A DNA stretch of 64,000 bases from Blastococcus sp. LR1 (GCF_020166105.1 NZ_JAIUJY010000002.1:62001-126000), one strand, 5' to 3'; positions 17,357-27,344 are shown, counted from the first letter of the stretch. Made by a program: numbers and translations. Notes: generated from the letters alone by a model not told the origin.

Positions 17357-18229
17357 TCAGCGGCCGAAGACTCCCTGGCCGAACGCGCCGTTGGCGGTGA
17401 TCGTCCGGGACAGCCCCTTGCCGAGCTCCACCACGCGGGCGGTCTTCTCCGCGCCCAGTGAGAGCCACGGGTCGGCGGCGAGCGCGTCGGTCTGCACCTC
17501 GATGTGCGCGCGCAGCTCCTCGCCCTCCGCGGTGAGCCCGGCGTCGTCCAGGAGCCCGCGGTCGGCCAGCGCGGCGGAGGCGGCGCTCCACTGCTCGTCG
17601 TTCCAGCCACGGGTGGCCTTGGCCGCCGGCACGGTGAAGCCGCGGCCGGTGGCCGAGTGCGTGATCAGCGCCTCCAGCCCGGTGAGGCCGGCGTGCACGA
17701 GGACGGCGATGTGCCCGTCGCCGCGGTGCTCGCGCAGCAGCGTGGCGCCGTGCCACACCACCAGCAGCGGGTCCTCGGGCCACGGCTGGTCGGCGTGCCC
17801 GGCGAAGAGTGCGCGGCCCTCGGCGCTGAGCCCGTCGCAGGCCTCGCGGAGCAGCCCGCCGAGCTCGGTGATCTCCGGCGAGGCCGCGACGTCGTCGCCC
17901 AGCAGCCGGGTGAGCGAGGCGCGGGCCGCGTCCAGCCGCGCGGCGAGCACCTGCTCCGGGGAGGCCAGCGTCCAGCACCGCGGGACCATGTGCGCGACCA
18001 GCGACGGCGAGAAGTTGTAGAAGGTCGCCGTCACCACGCCGGCCCCGACGGCGCCCATGGCGGCGGCCCGGCCGGCGAAGTAGACCATCCGGCCCGGCTT
18101 CAGCCCGAGGGCGGCGAGGTGCTCGTCCTGCTCCGGTGCGAAGTACAGCTGCGAGTGCAGCGGGTCGATCGCGCGGTGGGCGCGTCCGACGAGAGCAGGA
18201 TCGAAGACGGGGTGATCGGCGCTGACCAT
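17357..18229 (-). CDS. SCO6745-family protein (helix-rich, function unknown)
   Basis: A 290-residue protein matching the actinobacterial SCO6745 family, with the diagnostic beginning DPALVGRAHRAIDPLHSQLYF and GRMVYFAGRAAAMGAVGAGVVTATFYNF. The C-terminal half resembles a winged-helix fold (WNDEQWSAASAALADRG, LTAEGEELRAHIEV). The start ATG 18229 was chosen because upstream residues are an unrelated Arg/Ser-rich extension. No catalytic motif is apparent. It is separated by 10 nt from the upstream acetyltransferase gene, so the two probably share a transcript. Confidence 0.8.
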   Translation of the reverse strand: MVSADHPVFDPALVGRAHRAIDPLHSQLYFAPEQDEHLAALGLKPGRMVYFAGRAAAMGAVGAGVVTATFYNFSPSLVAHMVPRCWTLASPEQVLAARLDAARASLTRLLGDDVAASPEITELGGLLREACDGLSAEGRALFAGHADQPWPEDPLLVVWHGATLLREHRGDGHIAVLVHAGLTGLEALITHSATGRGFTVPAAKATRGWNDEQWSAASAALADRGLLDDAGLTAEGEELRAHIEVQTDALAADPWLSLGAEKTARVVELGKGLSRTITANGAFGQGVFGR

Positions 18230-18239
18230 GCGCCGCACC

Positions 18240-19238
18240 CTAGTCAGCCCTGACCGGCGGCAGCGAGAGCGACCAGGAGACCCGGGTGCGGACCGTGCCG
18301 AAGCCCAGCGCCTCGTAGAGCCGAAGCGCACCGGTCACGTTCTCGCTGTCGACGTCGAGCGCGGCCCGCGCGCAGCCGCCCTCCGCCGCGAGGCGCAGGG
18401 CCCGGGCGATCAGAGCCGACGCGACGCCGCGACCGCGAGCCTCGGGCAGGACGCCGATCTGGCCGTAGTGCGCCTCGCGGTAGCCCCGCACCGCGGCGTC
18501 CGCCTCGTAGACGTAGGCCAGCACGTAACCGACGACGACGTCGTCGCGCAGGGCGAGGACCGAGAGGTCGGGCCGGAAGGCGCGCTGGCCGGTGTAGAGC
18601 CGCTCCCACGTCCCGGGGTCGCGCTCGCTCGAGCCGTGGTGCTCGGTGAACGCGGCGTTGTGCGCCCGCCGGACCTCGTCGTCGCGATCGGCGGCGAACC
18701 CGGCCAGCCGCACGCCGTCGAGCTCGCGGACCTCGGGCAGATCGGTGAGCGGGCGCTCCATCGACCGGTACCACCGCTCCGCCGCCATCCCGGCGCCGGC
18801 GGCCAGCCGCTCCAGCGGCGGCAGGGACCCGGGCACCTCGACGACCAGCCGGGCCGGCGCCTCGGGGTGCCGCTCGACGTGGACCTCCCGGCCACGGGCG
18901 AGCTGCCAGTCCAGCAGCGCCCGGCCGATGCCGCGGCCGCGCTCGTCGGGGTGGATCCGCCCCTCGAGGTGGATCCGGTAGGCGTCGCGGAACGTCGGCG
19001 AGGCCAGCACGGTGGCGAACCCGGCGAGCCGCCCGTCCGCCCCGAGGACGGCGACGCCGTCCCGCTCGAACTCGAGGCCCCAGCCGCTCCACCACTCGTG
19101 GAGGTCCTCGGCGTCGGGGTACTCACCGGTGTCGTCCTGCGGCTCGGCGGAGACCAGCAGGGCGGCGACGGCCGCGGCGTCGTCGGCGGTCAGCGGGCGG
19201 ACGTCGAAGCCGTCGGGAACGGCAGGCAGCGGAGGCAC
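18240..19238 (-). CDS. Tandem GNAT N-acetyltransferase
   Basis: 332 residues with two GNAT domains. The first has the acetyl-CoA loop HPDERGRGIGRALLDW near residue 97. The second has VLPEARGRGVASALIARAL and the tail LDVDSENVTGALRLYEALGF near 285-320. This double-GNAT layout is that of mycothiol synthase (MshD), but the protein is not obviously MshD itself and the substrate is unknown. It is the first gene of a two-gene unit with the SCO6745-family gene. Confidence 0.85.
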   Translation of the reverse strand: MPPLPAVPDGFDVRPLTADDAAAVAALLVSAEPQDDTGEYPDAEDLHEWWSGWGLEFERDGVAVLGADGRLAGFATVLASPTFRDAYRIHLEGRIHPDERGRGIGRALLDWQLARGREVHVERHPEAPARLVVEVPGSLPPLERLAAGAGMAAERWYRSMERPLTDLPEVRELDGVRLAGFAADRDDEVRRAHNAAFTEHHGSSERDPGTWERLYTGQRAFRPDLSVLALRDDVVVGYVLAYVYEADAAVRGYREAHYGQIGVLPEARGRGVASALIARALRLAAEGGCARAALDVDSENVTGALRLYEALGFGTVRTRVSWSLSLPPVRAD

Positions 19239-19281
19239 GAGTGGTCAGGCTAGGCAGCCCGCGGCGGGGCAGCCACCGGTT

Positions 19282-19677
19282 TCAGGTCTGGGTGAAGATG
19301 CAGAACGGATGGCCGTCCGGGTCGGCGTAGGTGCGGACGTCCTCGTGCGGATCGGTGTAGGCGTTCAGCAGCCGCGCGCCGGCGGCCTCCGCGACCGCTG
19401 CCGCGGCGTCGAGGTCGTCGACCAGGAAGTCCAGGTGCTGCTGCATCTGCTGGGTGCCGGGCTCGGGCGGCCACACCGGCGGGACGTGGTCGGCCTCCAG
19501 CTGGAACGACAGCCCCGGACCGCCGTCGTCGGGTTGCAGGGCCGCCCACTCCGGCTCGTCGTCGCGGAGCGGCCAGCCGAGCAGCCGCTGGTAGAAGCGG
19601 GCGAGGGCCTGCGGATCGGGGCTGCCGAGGACCGGTGCCCGGAGTCGGATGCCGGGCGTTCGGGGACTGGAGGTCAC
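19282..19677 (-). CDS. VOC-family (glyoxalase/bleomycin-resistance fold) protein
   Basis: A 131-residue single VOC protein. Segments SPDPQALARFYQRLLGWPL, QMQQHLDFLVDDLDAA and YADPDGHPFCIF define the paired beta-alpha-beta-beta-beta units and likely metal ligands (His in QHLDF, Glu/Asp positions). The GTG start at 19677 overlaps the amidohydrolase stop as GTGA. The substrate is unknown. It is the last of a run that starts at smpB. Confidence 0.85.
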   Translation of the reverse strand: MTSSPRTPGIRLRAPVLGSPDPQALARFYQRLLGWPLRDDEPEWAALQPDDGGPGLSFQLEADHVPPVWPPEPGTQQMQQHLDFLVDDLDAAAAVAEAAGARLLNAYTDPHEDVRTYADPDGHPFCIFTQT

Positions 19678-20567
19678 GCTTCGATCGTGAACATCCGTGC
19701 CCCGTTGTGCCACAGGACGGCGCGCAGCCAGTCCTCCCCCAGGCCGAGCCGGTGCAGCGCCTGCAGCTGGTGGGCGTAGGGGTACGGGATCGACGGGAAA
19801 TCGCTGCCGAGGAGCACCTTGTCCTTCAGCGCGGCCAGCCTCGGCAGGTCGGCCGGATCGAACGGCATCAGCTGCTCGGTGAAGTCGGTGGCGAACATCG
19901 TGGTGTCCAGGTGCACCCCCTCGTACCGCTCGGCGAGGTCGAGGAACTCCCGGTACTCCGGCATGCCGAGGTGCGCGATGACCAGCTGCAGCATCGGGAA
20001 GACCTCGAGCAGGCCGGCCATCGGCTCGGGCCCGGTGTGCTCCCCGGCCAGCGGACCTGAACCGCAGTGGATGACGACGGGGGTTCCGGCCTCCTGCAGC
20101 CGCGCCCAGACCGGCTCCAGCAGCGGGTCGCGGGGGTCGAAGCCACCCACCTGGACGTGCACCTTGAACACGCGGGCGCCGGCGTCGAGGGCCTTCTCGA
20201 CGTACTCCTGCGCGTCCGGCTCCGGGAAGAACGTGGCCGACTGCAGCACCTGCGGGCGGCCGGCCGCGAACGCGGCCGACCACTCGTTCAGCCACTCCGC
20301 CATGCCCGCCTTGTGCGGGTACGGCAGCGTCGAGGAGGCGCGCACGCCCAGTTGGTCGAGGACGGCGAGCCGCTCCTCCTCCGGCATCCGGTAGGTCACC
20401 GGCCAGGCGGGCCCGTAGTGCGTCTCGGCCGCCTCGAAGTACTGCCAGACCTTGGCCTGGACCCGCTCGGGCAGGAAGTGCACGTGCACGTCGACCAGCC
20501 CGGGCAGGCCCAGCTCCCGCCAGTAGCGCGGCACGTCGGCGTCGTCCACCGGCGGGAGCAGAGTCAT
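19674..20567 (-). CDS. Amidohydrolase-2 family metal-dependent hydrolase
   Basis: A 297-residue TIM-barrel hydrolase of the amidohydrolase_2 (ACMSD-like) family. Metal ligands are visible: HxH in VDVHVHFLP near residue 29, His in VVIHCGSGP, His in LVIAHLGMPEY and the catalytic Asp in LLGSDFPSIPYPYA. The ATG at 20567 overlaps the oxidoreductase stop as TGATG. The substrate cannot be named. It shares a transcript with the quinone-reductase-like gene upstream and the VOC gene downstream, a set that could form a small catabolic route. Confidence 0.87.
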   Translation of the reverse strand: MTLLPPVDDADVPRYWRELGLPGLVDVHVHFLPERVQAKVWQYFEAAETHYGPAWPVTYRMPEEERLAVLDQLGVRASSTLPYPHKAGMAEWLNEWSAAFAAGRPQVLQSATFFPEPDAQEYVEKALDAGARVFKVHVQVGGFDPRDPLLEPVWARLQEAGTPVVIHCGSGPLAGEHTGPEPMAGLLEVFPMLQLVIAHLGMPEYREFLDLAERYEGVHLDTTMFATDFTEQLMPFDPADLPRLAALKDKVLLGSDFPSIPYPYAHQLQALHRLGLGEDWLRAVLWHNGARMFTIEA

Positions 20568-21487
20568 CAGAGCGTGACGACGACCTTGCCACGCACGTGG
20601 CCGCCGGCCAGAAGCTCGTGCGCCTCGGCGGTCTTCTCCAGCGGGAACGCCTTGGCGACGGCGACCCGCAGCTGGCCGGCGTCGGCCATGCGCGCCAGCT
20701 CCTCCAGGTCGTGCCGCTCGGGGCGGACGAAGACGTAGCGCCCGCCCATCTCGTTCACCGACGGGTCCACGACGCTGGCGATGCGGGAGACGTCGCGGAC
20801 CTGGTTCGGGGCGTCGGCCAGCGAGTCGCCGCCGTTGAGGTCGAGCACCGCGTCGACCTTCTCCGACAGCTGCTCGCTGATCGGGCCGGCCGAGTAGTCG
20901 AGCACTTCGGCGGCGCCGGCCTCGAGCAGAAAGCCGTGGTTGCGCGGGCTGGCCGTGCCGATCACGTGCGCGCCCAGGGCGACAGCGATCTGCACGGCGA
21001 AGAAGCCGACGCCGCCGGCCGCGCGGTGCACCAGCACCCGGTCGCCCTCGTTGACGTTCAGCGCCTCGGTCAGCGCCTGGTAGGCGGTCAGGCCGGCCAG
21101 CGGCAGCGCGCCGGCCTCGGTGAACGACAGCGACTCCGGCTTGTGCGCGAGGCACCGCTGCGGGGCGGGCACGAGCTCGGCGGCCGTCCCCCACTGGACG
21201 TCGTCGCGGCGCAGGTAGCCGAACACCTCGTCGCCGGGCGTGAAGTCGACGATCGCGGGGCCCACCGCCTCGACGACGCCGGAGAGGTCCCAGCCCGGGA
21301 TGATCGGGAAGTTGTGCGGGAAGAAGGCGGCCAGGCCTCCCGCGCGGATGCCGATGTCGACCGGGTTCACGCCCGCTGCGCGGGTGCGCACGAGCACCGT
21401 GTCCGGGCCGACGGGCGGTTCCGGCAGGTCGTCGCGCAGGTGCAGGACCTCGGTCCCGCCGAACTGGTCGTAGGCAATTCCTCGCAC
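20567..21487 (-). CDS. NADP-dependent MDR oxidoreductase (quinone-reductase type)
   Basis: A 306-residue zinc-independent medium-chain dehydrogenase/reductase. The start VRGIAYDQFGGTEVLHLRD is typical; the Rossmann loop is VLVHRAAGGVGFFAVQIA near residue 145; the C-terminus HELLAGGHVRGKVVVTL is the family ending. GTG 21487 lies 5 nt after the smpB stop. It is one of three related MDR genes in the window (also 43562-44500 and 60966-61901). Confidence 0.88.
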   Translation of the reverse strand: MRGIAYDQFGGTEVLHLRDDLPEPPVGPDTVLVRTRAAGVNPVDIGIRAGGLAAFFPHNFPIIPGWDLSGVVEAVGPAIVDFTPGDEVFGYLRRDDVQWGTAAELVPAPQRCLAHKPESLSFTEAGALPLAGLTAYQALTEALNVNEGDRVLVHRAAGGVGFFAVQIAVALGAHVIGTASPRNHGFLLEAGAAEVLDYSAGPISEQLSEKVDAVLDLNGGDSLADAPNQVRDVSRIASVVDPSVNEMGGRYVFVRPERHDLEELARMADAGQLRVAVAKAFPLEKTAEAHELLAGGHVRGKVVVTL

Positions 21488-21492
21488 GAGGC

Positions 21493-21969
21493 TCAGCGCC
21501 GTCCCTTCACGTACCGCCCGAAGGCCTTCTGGATCTCCCGGCGCGAATCGCGCTCGGCGAGGTCGTGCCGCTTGTCGTAGGACTTCTTGCCCTTCGCCAG
21601 CGCGAGGGTGGCCTTGACCTTGCCGTCCTTGAAGTACAGGTCCAGCGGGACGAGCGTGAGCCCGCCCTCCTTGGTCTTGCTCAGGAGCTTGTCGATCTCG
21701 GCCCGGTGCATGAGCACCTTCCGCTTGCGGCGGGGGGTGTGGTTCGTCCAGGTGCCCTGCACGTACTCGGGGATGTGGACGTGCTGGAGCCACACCTCGC
21801 CGTCGTCGATCGAGGCGAAGCCGTCGACGAGCGAGGCGCGACCGGCACGCAGGCTCTTCACCTCGGTGCCGGTGAGCACCAGGCCCACCTCGTACGTGTC
21901 GAGGATCGAGTAGTCGTGCCGCGCCTTCTTGTTCTGGGCGATGTACTTCTGGCCCTTTTCGCGCGGCAT
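21493..21969 (-). CDS. smpB: SsrA-binding protein SmpB
   Basis: A 158-residue SmpB, which binds tmRNA and is needed for trans-translation. Markers include [32 protein letters not shown] at the N-terminus, split here by typical helices, and [17 protein letters not shown] followed by the basic C-terminal tail that enters the decoding site. ftsX lies upstream on the same strand with a hairpin between them. Its RNA partner ssrA is 15 kb away at 5584-5959. Confidence 0.97.
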   Translation of the reverse strand: MPREKGQKYIAQNKKARHDYSILDTYEVGLVLTGTEVKSLRAGRASLVDGFASIDDGEVWLQHVHIPEYVQGTWTNHTPRRKRKVLMHRAEIDKLLSKTKEGGLTLVPLDLYFKDGKVKATLALAKGKKSYDKRHDLAERDSRREIQKAFGRYVKGRR

Positions 21970-22010
21970 GGCTAGAGGTTACTGCGCCCCGAGACCTGGC
22001 CCTCTGGAAC

Positions 22011-22064
22011 GGCCCCGTTCAGAGGCTCGCCCCGAGCGTGCGAGGGGTGAGGAGAACGGGGTCC
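22011..22064 (-). terminator. Long hairpin between ftsX and smpB
   Basis: On the minus strand, ACCCCGTTC just after the ftsX stop pairs with GAACGGGGCC about 30 nt further on, and an inner CCCCTCGC/GCTCGGGGCGAG region can extend it. It probably ends or attenuates the ftsEX message before smpB. There is no T-run. Confidence 0.55.
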
Positions 22065-22069
22065 TTCTG

Positions 22070-22954
22070 CTACAGGCGGACGTAGAGCCGCAGCGTCACG
22101 TACGAGGCGACGCCGGCCAGCAGCACGCCCGCGGCGGTGATGATCCCGCCGGTCCAGGCGATCTGGCCCCAGTCGATGCCGGTGATGATGCCCGCCTTGA
22201 TCGGCCCGGCCAGCGTGCGGTCGACGAAGAGGATCTTGGTGAGCACCAGCCCGCCGACGGCGAGCAGACCACCGATGAGGCCGGCCAGCGCGGCCTCCAG
22301 GATGAACGGCAGCTGCGTGTACCAGCGCGAGGCGCCCACCAGCCGCATGATGTTCGTTTCGTTGCGCCGGTTGAACGCGGCCAGCTGGATCGTGTTGGAG
22401 ATCAGCAGCAGCGCGGCGGCGGCCTGGACACCGGCGACGGCGATGGTCGCGTTCCGGGCGCCGTTGAGCAGGCTGAACAACCGATCGAGGAAGTCGCCCT
22501 CGTCGCGCACCTGGTCCACGCCGTTCTCCCCGTTCGGGAAGGCGGCGGCGATGACCTGGTAGCGCTCCGGGTTCTTCAACTCGACGCGGAAGCTCTCCGG
22601 CAGGGCGTCCGGCGGGGTGTTCTCCACCAGCTCGGGCTGCTGGGCGAACTGCTGCCGGAAGCGCTCGTAGGCCTCGTCGCGCGACTCGTAGATGAAGCCC
22701 GCGACCTCGTCGGAGGACTCCAGCTCGGTCTGGATCGTCTGCCGCTGCTCCTCGGTGACGTCGTCGGCCAGGAAGATGGAGACCTGGACCTTGTCGTAGT
22801 AGATCTCCTTCATCTCGGAGATCATCGAGGCGATGAGCAGGCCGGTGCCCATGAGGCCGAGCGAGATGGCCGTCGTGAGGATCATCGCGACCGTCATGGT
22901 CAGGTTGCGACGCAGCCCGGAGGCCACCTCGGAGAGCACGAAGTTGACGCGCAT
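22070..22954 (-). CDS. ftsX: Cell division protein FtsX
   Basis: A 294-residue permease-like subunit with four transmembrane helices: one after residue 20, an extracellular domain of about 125 residues, and three C-terminal. Sequence blocks MRVNFVLSEVASGLRRNLTMT and NETNIMRLVGASRWYTQLPFILEAALAG are characteristic. It works with FtsE to activate septal peptidoglycan hydrolysis from outside. The start is 82 nt downstream of the ftsE stop. Confidence 0.95.
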   Translation of the reverse strand: MRVNFVLSEVASGLRRNLTMTVAMILTTAISLGLMGTGLLIASMISEMKEIYYDKVQVSIFLADDVTEEQRQTIQTELESSDEVAGFIYESRDEAYERFRQQFAQQPELVENTPPDALPESFRVELKNPERYQVIAAAFPNGENGVDQVRDEGDFLDRLFSLLNGARNATIAVAGVQAAAALLLISNTIQLAAFNRRNETNIMRLVGASRWYTQLPFILEAALAGLIGGLLAVGGLVLTKILFVDRTLAGPIKAGIITGIDWGQIAWTGGIITAAGVLLAGVASYVTLRLYVRL

Positions 22955-23036
22955 GGATTCCCTATCTGGATTCGCTCACGGGGCGAGGCGATCGCCTCGA
23001 CGTCAGCGGCACGTGGTCGTGACGACTTGCGGTGGC

Positions 23037-23726
23037 CTAGCGGCCGACCCCGTACACACCGCGCGACTGGTCGCGGGTCAGGACTCCCCCGTTGAGCTCG
23101 ATGACGCGGCGGCGCATGGAGTCCACGATGTGGTAGTCGTGCGTCGCCATGATCACCGTGGTGCCGGTCCGGTTGATCCGCTCGAGCAGCAGCATGATGC
23201 CCTCGCTCGTCTCCGGGTCCAGGTTTCCGGTCGGCTCGTCGGCCAGCAGCACCAGCGGCCGGTTGACGAACGCGCGGGCGATCGCCACCCGCTGCTGCTC
23301 ACCACCGGAGAGCTCGCCGGGCAGCCGGTTGGCCTTGCCCTCCAGCCCGACCATCTCCAGCACCTCCGGGACGACGCGCTTGATCGTCCGGTGCGGCTTG
23401 TTGATGACCTCGAGGGCGAAGGCGACGTTCTGCGCCACCGTGCGGTTGCTCAGCAGGCGGAAGTCCTGGAAGACGCAGCCCATGGTCCGGCGGAGCTTGG
23501 GCACGTTCCACTTGCTCATGGTGTTGAGCGTCTTGCCGTTCACGGAGACGGTGCCCGAGGTCGGGTCGTCCTCCTTGAGCAGCAGCCGCAGGAACGTCGA
23601 CTTGCCCGAACCGGAGGAGCCGATGAGGAAGACGAACTCCCCCTTGTCGATCTCGGTGGTCACGTCGTCCAGCGCCGGCCGGCCACTCGCCGGGTAGAGC
23701 TTGGTGACGTGTTGCATTTCGATCAC
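23037..23726 (-). CDS. ftsE: Cell division ATP-binding protein FtsE
   Basis: A 229-residue ABC ATPase. Walker A is GSSGSGKST, the signature [14 protein letters not shown], Walker [13 protein letters not shown] and the H-loop MATHDYHIV. The GTG start at 23726 ([12 protein letters not shown]) was chosen over an upstream ATG at 23852 because family members begin here. It forms the FtsEX complex with the next gene. prfB lies upstream on the same strand, the normal actinobacterial order. Confidence 0.95.
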   Translation of the reverse strand: MIEMQHVTKLYPASGRPALDDVTTEIDKGEFVFLIGSSGSGKSTFLRLLLKEDDPTSGTVSVNGKTLNTMSKWNVPKLRRTMGCVFQDFRLLSNRTVAQNVAFALEVINKPHRTIKRVVPEVLEMVGLEGKANRLPGELSGGEQQRVAIARAFVNRPLVLLADEPTGNLDPETSEGIMLLLERINRTGTTVIMATHDYHIVDSMRRRVIELNGGVLTRDQSRGVYGVGR

Positions 23727-23908
23727 GAGGGACCACGCTACTAGCCCGAGGCCCCGCTCTTGCGCCTTTGGCCGCGACCTGCCGGGAGACGTTCTCGCGG
23801 ACTGTGACGACGCCGCCGCATCCGCCGGGTCGGATGTCACACAGGGTGGCATCCGGCTCCCCGGGGCGCCGGATCAGTGACGTCCGCGACAGGCGGCGCC
23901 GAGGGGTC

Positions 23909-25021
23909 TCAGTTGGCGGGCACTGCTTCCTGCTGACGGCGCCACCGGATGCCGGCCTCGATGAAGGAGTCGATCCCGCCGTCCAGCACGTCCCCGGGGT
24001 TGCCGCTCTCCTGCTCGGTCCGCAGGTCCTTCACCATCTGGTACGGGTGCAGCACGTAGGAGCGCATCTGGTTGCCCCAGCTGCTGCCCTCGCCCTTGAG
24101 CGCGTCCATCTCGGCGCGCTGCTCGGCCTGGCGGACGACGAGGAGCCGCGCCTGGAGCACGCGCAGGGCGGCGGCGCGGTTCTGGATCTGGCTCTTCTCG
24201 TTCTGGCAGGACACCACGATGCCGGTCGGGATGTGGGTCATCCGGACGGCGGAGTCGGTGGTGTTCACGCTCTGCCCACCGGGGCCCGAGGAGCGGAAGA
24301 CGTCGACCCGGATCTCGTTCTCGGGGATGTCGACGTGGTCGGTCTGCTCGACCACCGGCAGCACCTCCACACCGGCGAACGACGTCTGGCGCCGGCCCTG
24401 GTTGTCGAACGGCGAGATGCGCACCAGCCGGTGCGTGCCCTGCTCGACCGAGAGGGTGCCGTAGGCGTAGGGCACCTTCACCGAGAAGGTGGCCGACTTG
24501 ATGCCGGCCTCCTCCGCGTAGCTGATGTCGAGGACCTCGGTCGGGTACTTGTGGCGCTCGGCCCAGCGCAGGTACATGCGCATGAGCATCTCGGCGAAGT
24601 CCGCGGCGTCGACACCGCCGGCCTCCGACCGGATGGTCACCAGCGCCTCGCGCGAGTCGTACTCCCCCGACAGCAGGGTGCGGACCTCGAGCTCGTCGAG
24701 CTGCTTGCGCAGCGCCACCAGCTCCCGCTCGGCCTCGGCGGCCGTGCCCTCGTCGTCCTCCTCCACCGCCATCTCGTGCAGGACCGCGACGTCGTCGAGC
24801 CGGCTGCGCAGCTCCTCGACGCGGCGCAGGTCGCCCTGCATGTAGGAGAGCTTGGAGGTGAGCGCCTGGGCGGCCTCGACGTCGTCCCAGAGGTCGGGCG
24901 CGGCGGCCTGCTGCTCGAGCTCGGCCACCTCCCGGCGCAGCCGGTCGACGTCGAGGACGGCCTCGATCGACTTCAGGGTCGTGTCGAGTTCGTCCAGGAC
25001 GACGGAGAAGTCAGCAGCCAC
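23909..25021 (-). CDS. prfB: Peptide chain release factor 2
   Basis: A 370-residue class I release factor for UGA/UAA. The peptidyl-tRNA hydrolysis loop [17 protein letters not shown] holds the GGQ motif. The frame is continuous from ATG 25021, so the programmed +1 frameshift known from many bacteria is absent, as usual in actinobacteria. An extended coiled N-terminal domain (residues 10-100) is present. Confidence 0.97.
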   Translation of the reverse strand: MAADFSVVLDELDTTLKSIEAVLDVDRLRREVAELEQQAAAPDLWDDVEAAQALTSKLSYMQGDLRRVEELRSRLDDVAVLHEMAVEEDDEGTAAEAERELVALRKQLDELEVRTLLSGEYDSREALVTIRSEAGGVDAADFAEMLMRMYLRWAERHKYPTEVLDISYAEEAGIKSATFSVKVPYAYGTLSVEQGTHRLVRISPFDNQGRRQTSFAGVEVLPVVEQTDHVDIPENEIRVDVFRSSGPGGQSVNTTDSAVRMTHIPTGIVVSCQNEKSQIQNRAAALRVLQARLLVVRQAEQRAEMDALKGEGSSWGNQMRSYVLHPYQMVKDLRTEQESGNPGDVLDGGIDSFIEAGIRWRRQQEAVPAN

Positions 25022-25066
25022 AGCGACCCAGGGTAGTGCGCGGACGCCGGGAGCCGTCGGGTGCGC

Positions 25067-26883
25067 TCACGCCTGGGGCGTCAGCCGCTCCGCGGCCTGT
25101 CCGGCGGGGAGGACCGACCCGGGGCGCGGCCGCCGGCCGCCGCCGCGCGCGGCCATCCAGCCGGGGATCTCGGACGCGGGCATCGGCCGGGCGAGGTGGT
25201 AGCCCTGCGCGAAGGTGCAGCCGAGCTCGACGGCCAGCCCAGCTGCTCCGCCGTCTCGACGCCCTCGGCCAGGGTCTGGGTGCCGCAGGCGCTGCCCAGG
25301 GCCACGATCGCTGCGATCGCCGCCGCCGCGTGGGCCTCGCGGCCCTCCCTGAACGCGATGAGGCTGCGGTCGATCTTCAGGACGCCGGTGGGCAGGTTGA
25401 CCAGCTGCCCGAGGGAGGAGAAGCCGCTGCCGAAGTCGTCGATGGACACCTCGATGCCGAGGTCGCGCAGCTGCGCCAGCTGGACCGCGGCGAACTCGGG
25501 GTCCTCGGCCACGGACGTCTCGGTCAGCTCGCAGACCAGATGGTTCGGCGGCATCTCGAACTCGGCCAGCGCGGCGAGGACGTCGTCGACCAGGGTTCCC
25601 GTGGACAGGTGCCGCGCGTGGATGTTCACGCCGACGACCAGGTTGATCCCCTGCCCGCGCCACACGGCGTTCTCCCGGGCCACGTCCCGCAGCACCCACC
25701 GGGTGAGCGGCATCAGCAGGTCGTACTGCTCGGCGACGGGCAGGAACTCACCCGGGAACAGCAGTCCGCGCTCGGGGTGCTGCCAGCGCACCAGCGCCTC
25801 GGTGCCGTTGTACTCGTTGCTCGGCACGTGGAGGATCGGCTGGTAGTGCAGCACAAGCTGCCCGTCCGCGATGGCGTCGCGCAGCTCACCGGCCAGCTGC
25901 ATCTTGCCCTGGACATGAGCCCTCAGCTCCGGGCTGAACACCCGGACCCGGTTGCGCCCGGCGGCCTTGGCGTCGTACATCGCCAGGTCGGCGTCGCGCA
26001 CCAGGTCGGTGGAGCGCAGGCCGGCGGCCCCGGCCGGCGCCGCCGCGATGCCGATGCTCGCGCTGAGCCGGTGGGTGCGGCCACCGAGCACGAAGGGCTG
26101 GTCGAAGGCCGCCTGACAGCGCTGGGCGAGCATCGCCGCGCCGTCGACGTCGCAGTCGCGGCTCAGCACCACGAACTCGTCGCCACCGAGCCGGCCCACC
26201 GTGTCCTGGGCGCGGGTGACGGCGAGCAGCCGCCCGGCCAGCTGGCGCAACAGGTCGTCGCCGATGTCGTGGCCCAGGGAGTCGTTGACGTCCTTGAACC
26301 CGTCGACGTCGAGGAAGAGAACGGCGACCGCCGGAGCATCGGCGCGGGCGAGCTCGAGGTCGATGAGCTCGTGCAGATGGGCCCGGTTGGGCAGCTCGGT
26401 GAGCGAGTCGTGGCGCGCCTGCCAGGCGGAGGTGCGCTCGGCCTGCACGCGCGAGGTGACGTCGGTGTGCGTGACGACGATGTGGCCGGCCTGGTCGACG
26501 CGCGACGCCACGAGGTGGAACCAGTAGGTGCCGGTGTCCGTGGGCAGTGCGTAGTCGGCCGAGACGCTGTCGCGGGCACCGCGGGAGAGCTCGCGGAAGT
26601 CCTCGATGAGGGCGCGGGTGGCCTGCTCGTCGCGCATGACCCGCAGCGCCGAGGCGAAGTAGTCCCCGCCGACCCCGAACTGGAAGCGGGGGTCACCGAT
26701 GGAGTCCGACCAGACACGCCACGAGAGATTGGTCAGCAGCACGATCCCGTCGGGATCGATGAGCAGCGTCGGCGACGGGAGGGCATCGAGCACTGCAGCC
26801 ACCAGGGCTCCGTCGGCGGACTCCCCGGTCCGCGGGCGCCGGGCATCCATGGGCAGCTCGTGATGCCGTGGCTCATCGCCCAC
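25067..26883 (-). CDS. PAS-GGDEF-EAL c-di-GMP enzyme, frameshifted near its 3' end
   Basis: The protein has a PAS-like sensor at the N-terminus (about residues 15-130), then a GGDEF domain with an intact RLGGDEFVVL active site and a product-inhibition site RAQD exactly five residues before it, and an EAL domain with GTEALVRW, CELTETSV, SIDDFGSGFSSL and AEGVETAEQL. After AEQLG the frame becomes nonsense. The expected ending, LAVELGCTFAQGYHLARP, continues in another frame and stops at 25067. One base is missing around 25238-25240. GTG 26883 is preferred because GGAGGG lies 5 nt upstream; ATG 26850 is the alternative. The frameshift removes the conserved QGY segment of EAL, so phosphodiesterase activity may be lost unless this is a sequencing error. 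Confidence 0.85.
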
Positions 26884-27107
26884 GTGTGCCCTCCGCTCTT
26901 CTCGCGGACCCAGGATCCGGCGCCCGGGGCTCACCCGTCCCATCGACAGCGGCCCCATGGCGCCGGAGAACCGCTGCGTCCGGAACTACCCGGATTGAGG
27001 ATGCCGACGCGCCAGCGCTCGGTGACCGGAAGGCAACGCAGAGTCCGCGCGGTCCGGCGGAGAACCGCCTGCGTGGAACCGGGGTCCTCGCGGGTAGGGG
27101 TGCGGGC

Positions 27108-27344
27108 ATGACCGACGAGATGACGATCCAGGTGGACGGCGACGAGTACGTGGTGGGCCCCGACGGCGATGGCTTCCGGGTGGGGCGACGCGTCGGGGGT
27201 GAGCTGACCTGGCTCGAGACGGTGGACGGCAGCCTGGTGAGCGACCAGGCACGTACCGCCCTGGCGAACGGTGACACCTCGGAGGACTCGCTGCTGCAGG
27301 CGGTCCGGGGCGTGGTGCAGGCCGAGGTCGAGCGGGGAGCCTGA
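27108..27344 (+). CDS. Small conserved-looking protein of unknown function (78 aa)
   Basis: A 78-residue acidic soluble protein with alternating short strands (TIQVDGDEYVVGPDGDGF, VGGELTWLETVDGSL) and a C-terminal helix. It has no signal peptide, TM segment or motif I recognise. The ATG at 27108 is the one that leaves a compact domain; a longer open frame starts upstream at 26868 through low-complexity sequence. It is divergent from the GGDEF-EAL gene. Confidence 0.5.
   Translation: MTDEMTIQVDGDEYVVGPDGDGFRVGRRVGGELTWLETVDGSLVSDQARTALANGDTSEDSLLQAVRGVVQAEVERGA

Noticed and set aside
18240-19238. Naming the tandem GNAT gene mshD
   Set aside because: The double-GNAT fold is shared by many proteins and no mycothiol-specific evidence is seen.
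23909-25021. Programmed +1 frameshift in prfB
   Set aside because: The frame is open from the ATG to the stop with no in-frame UGA near codon 25.
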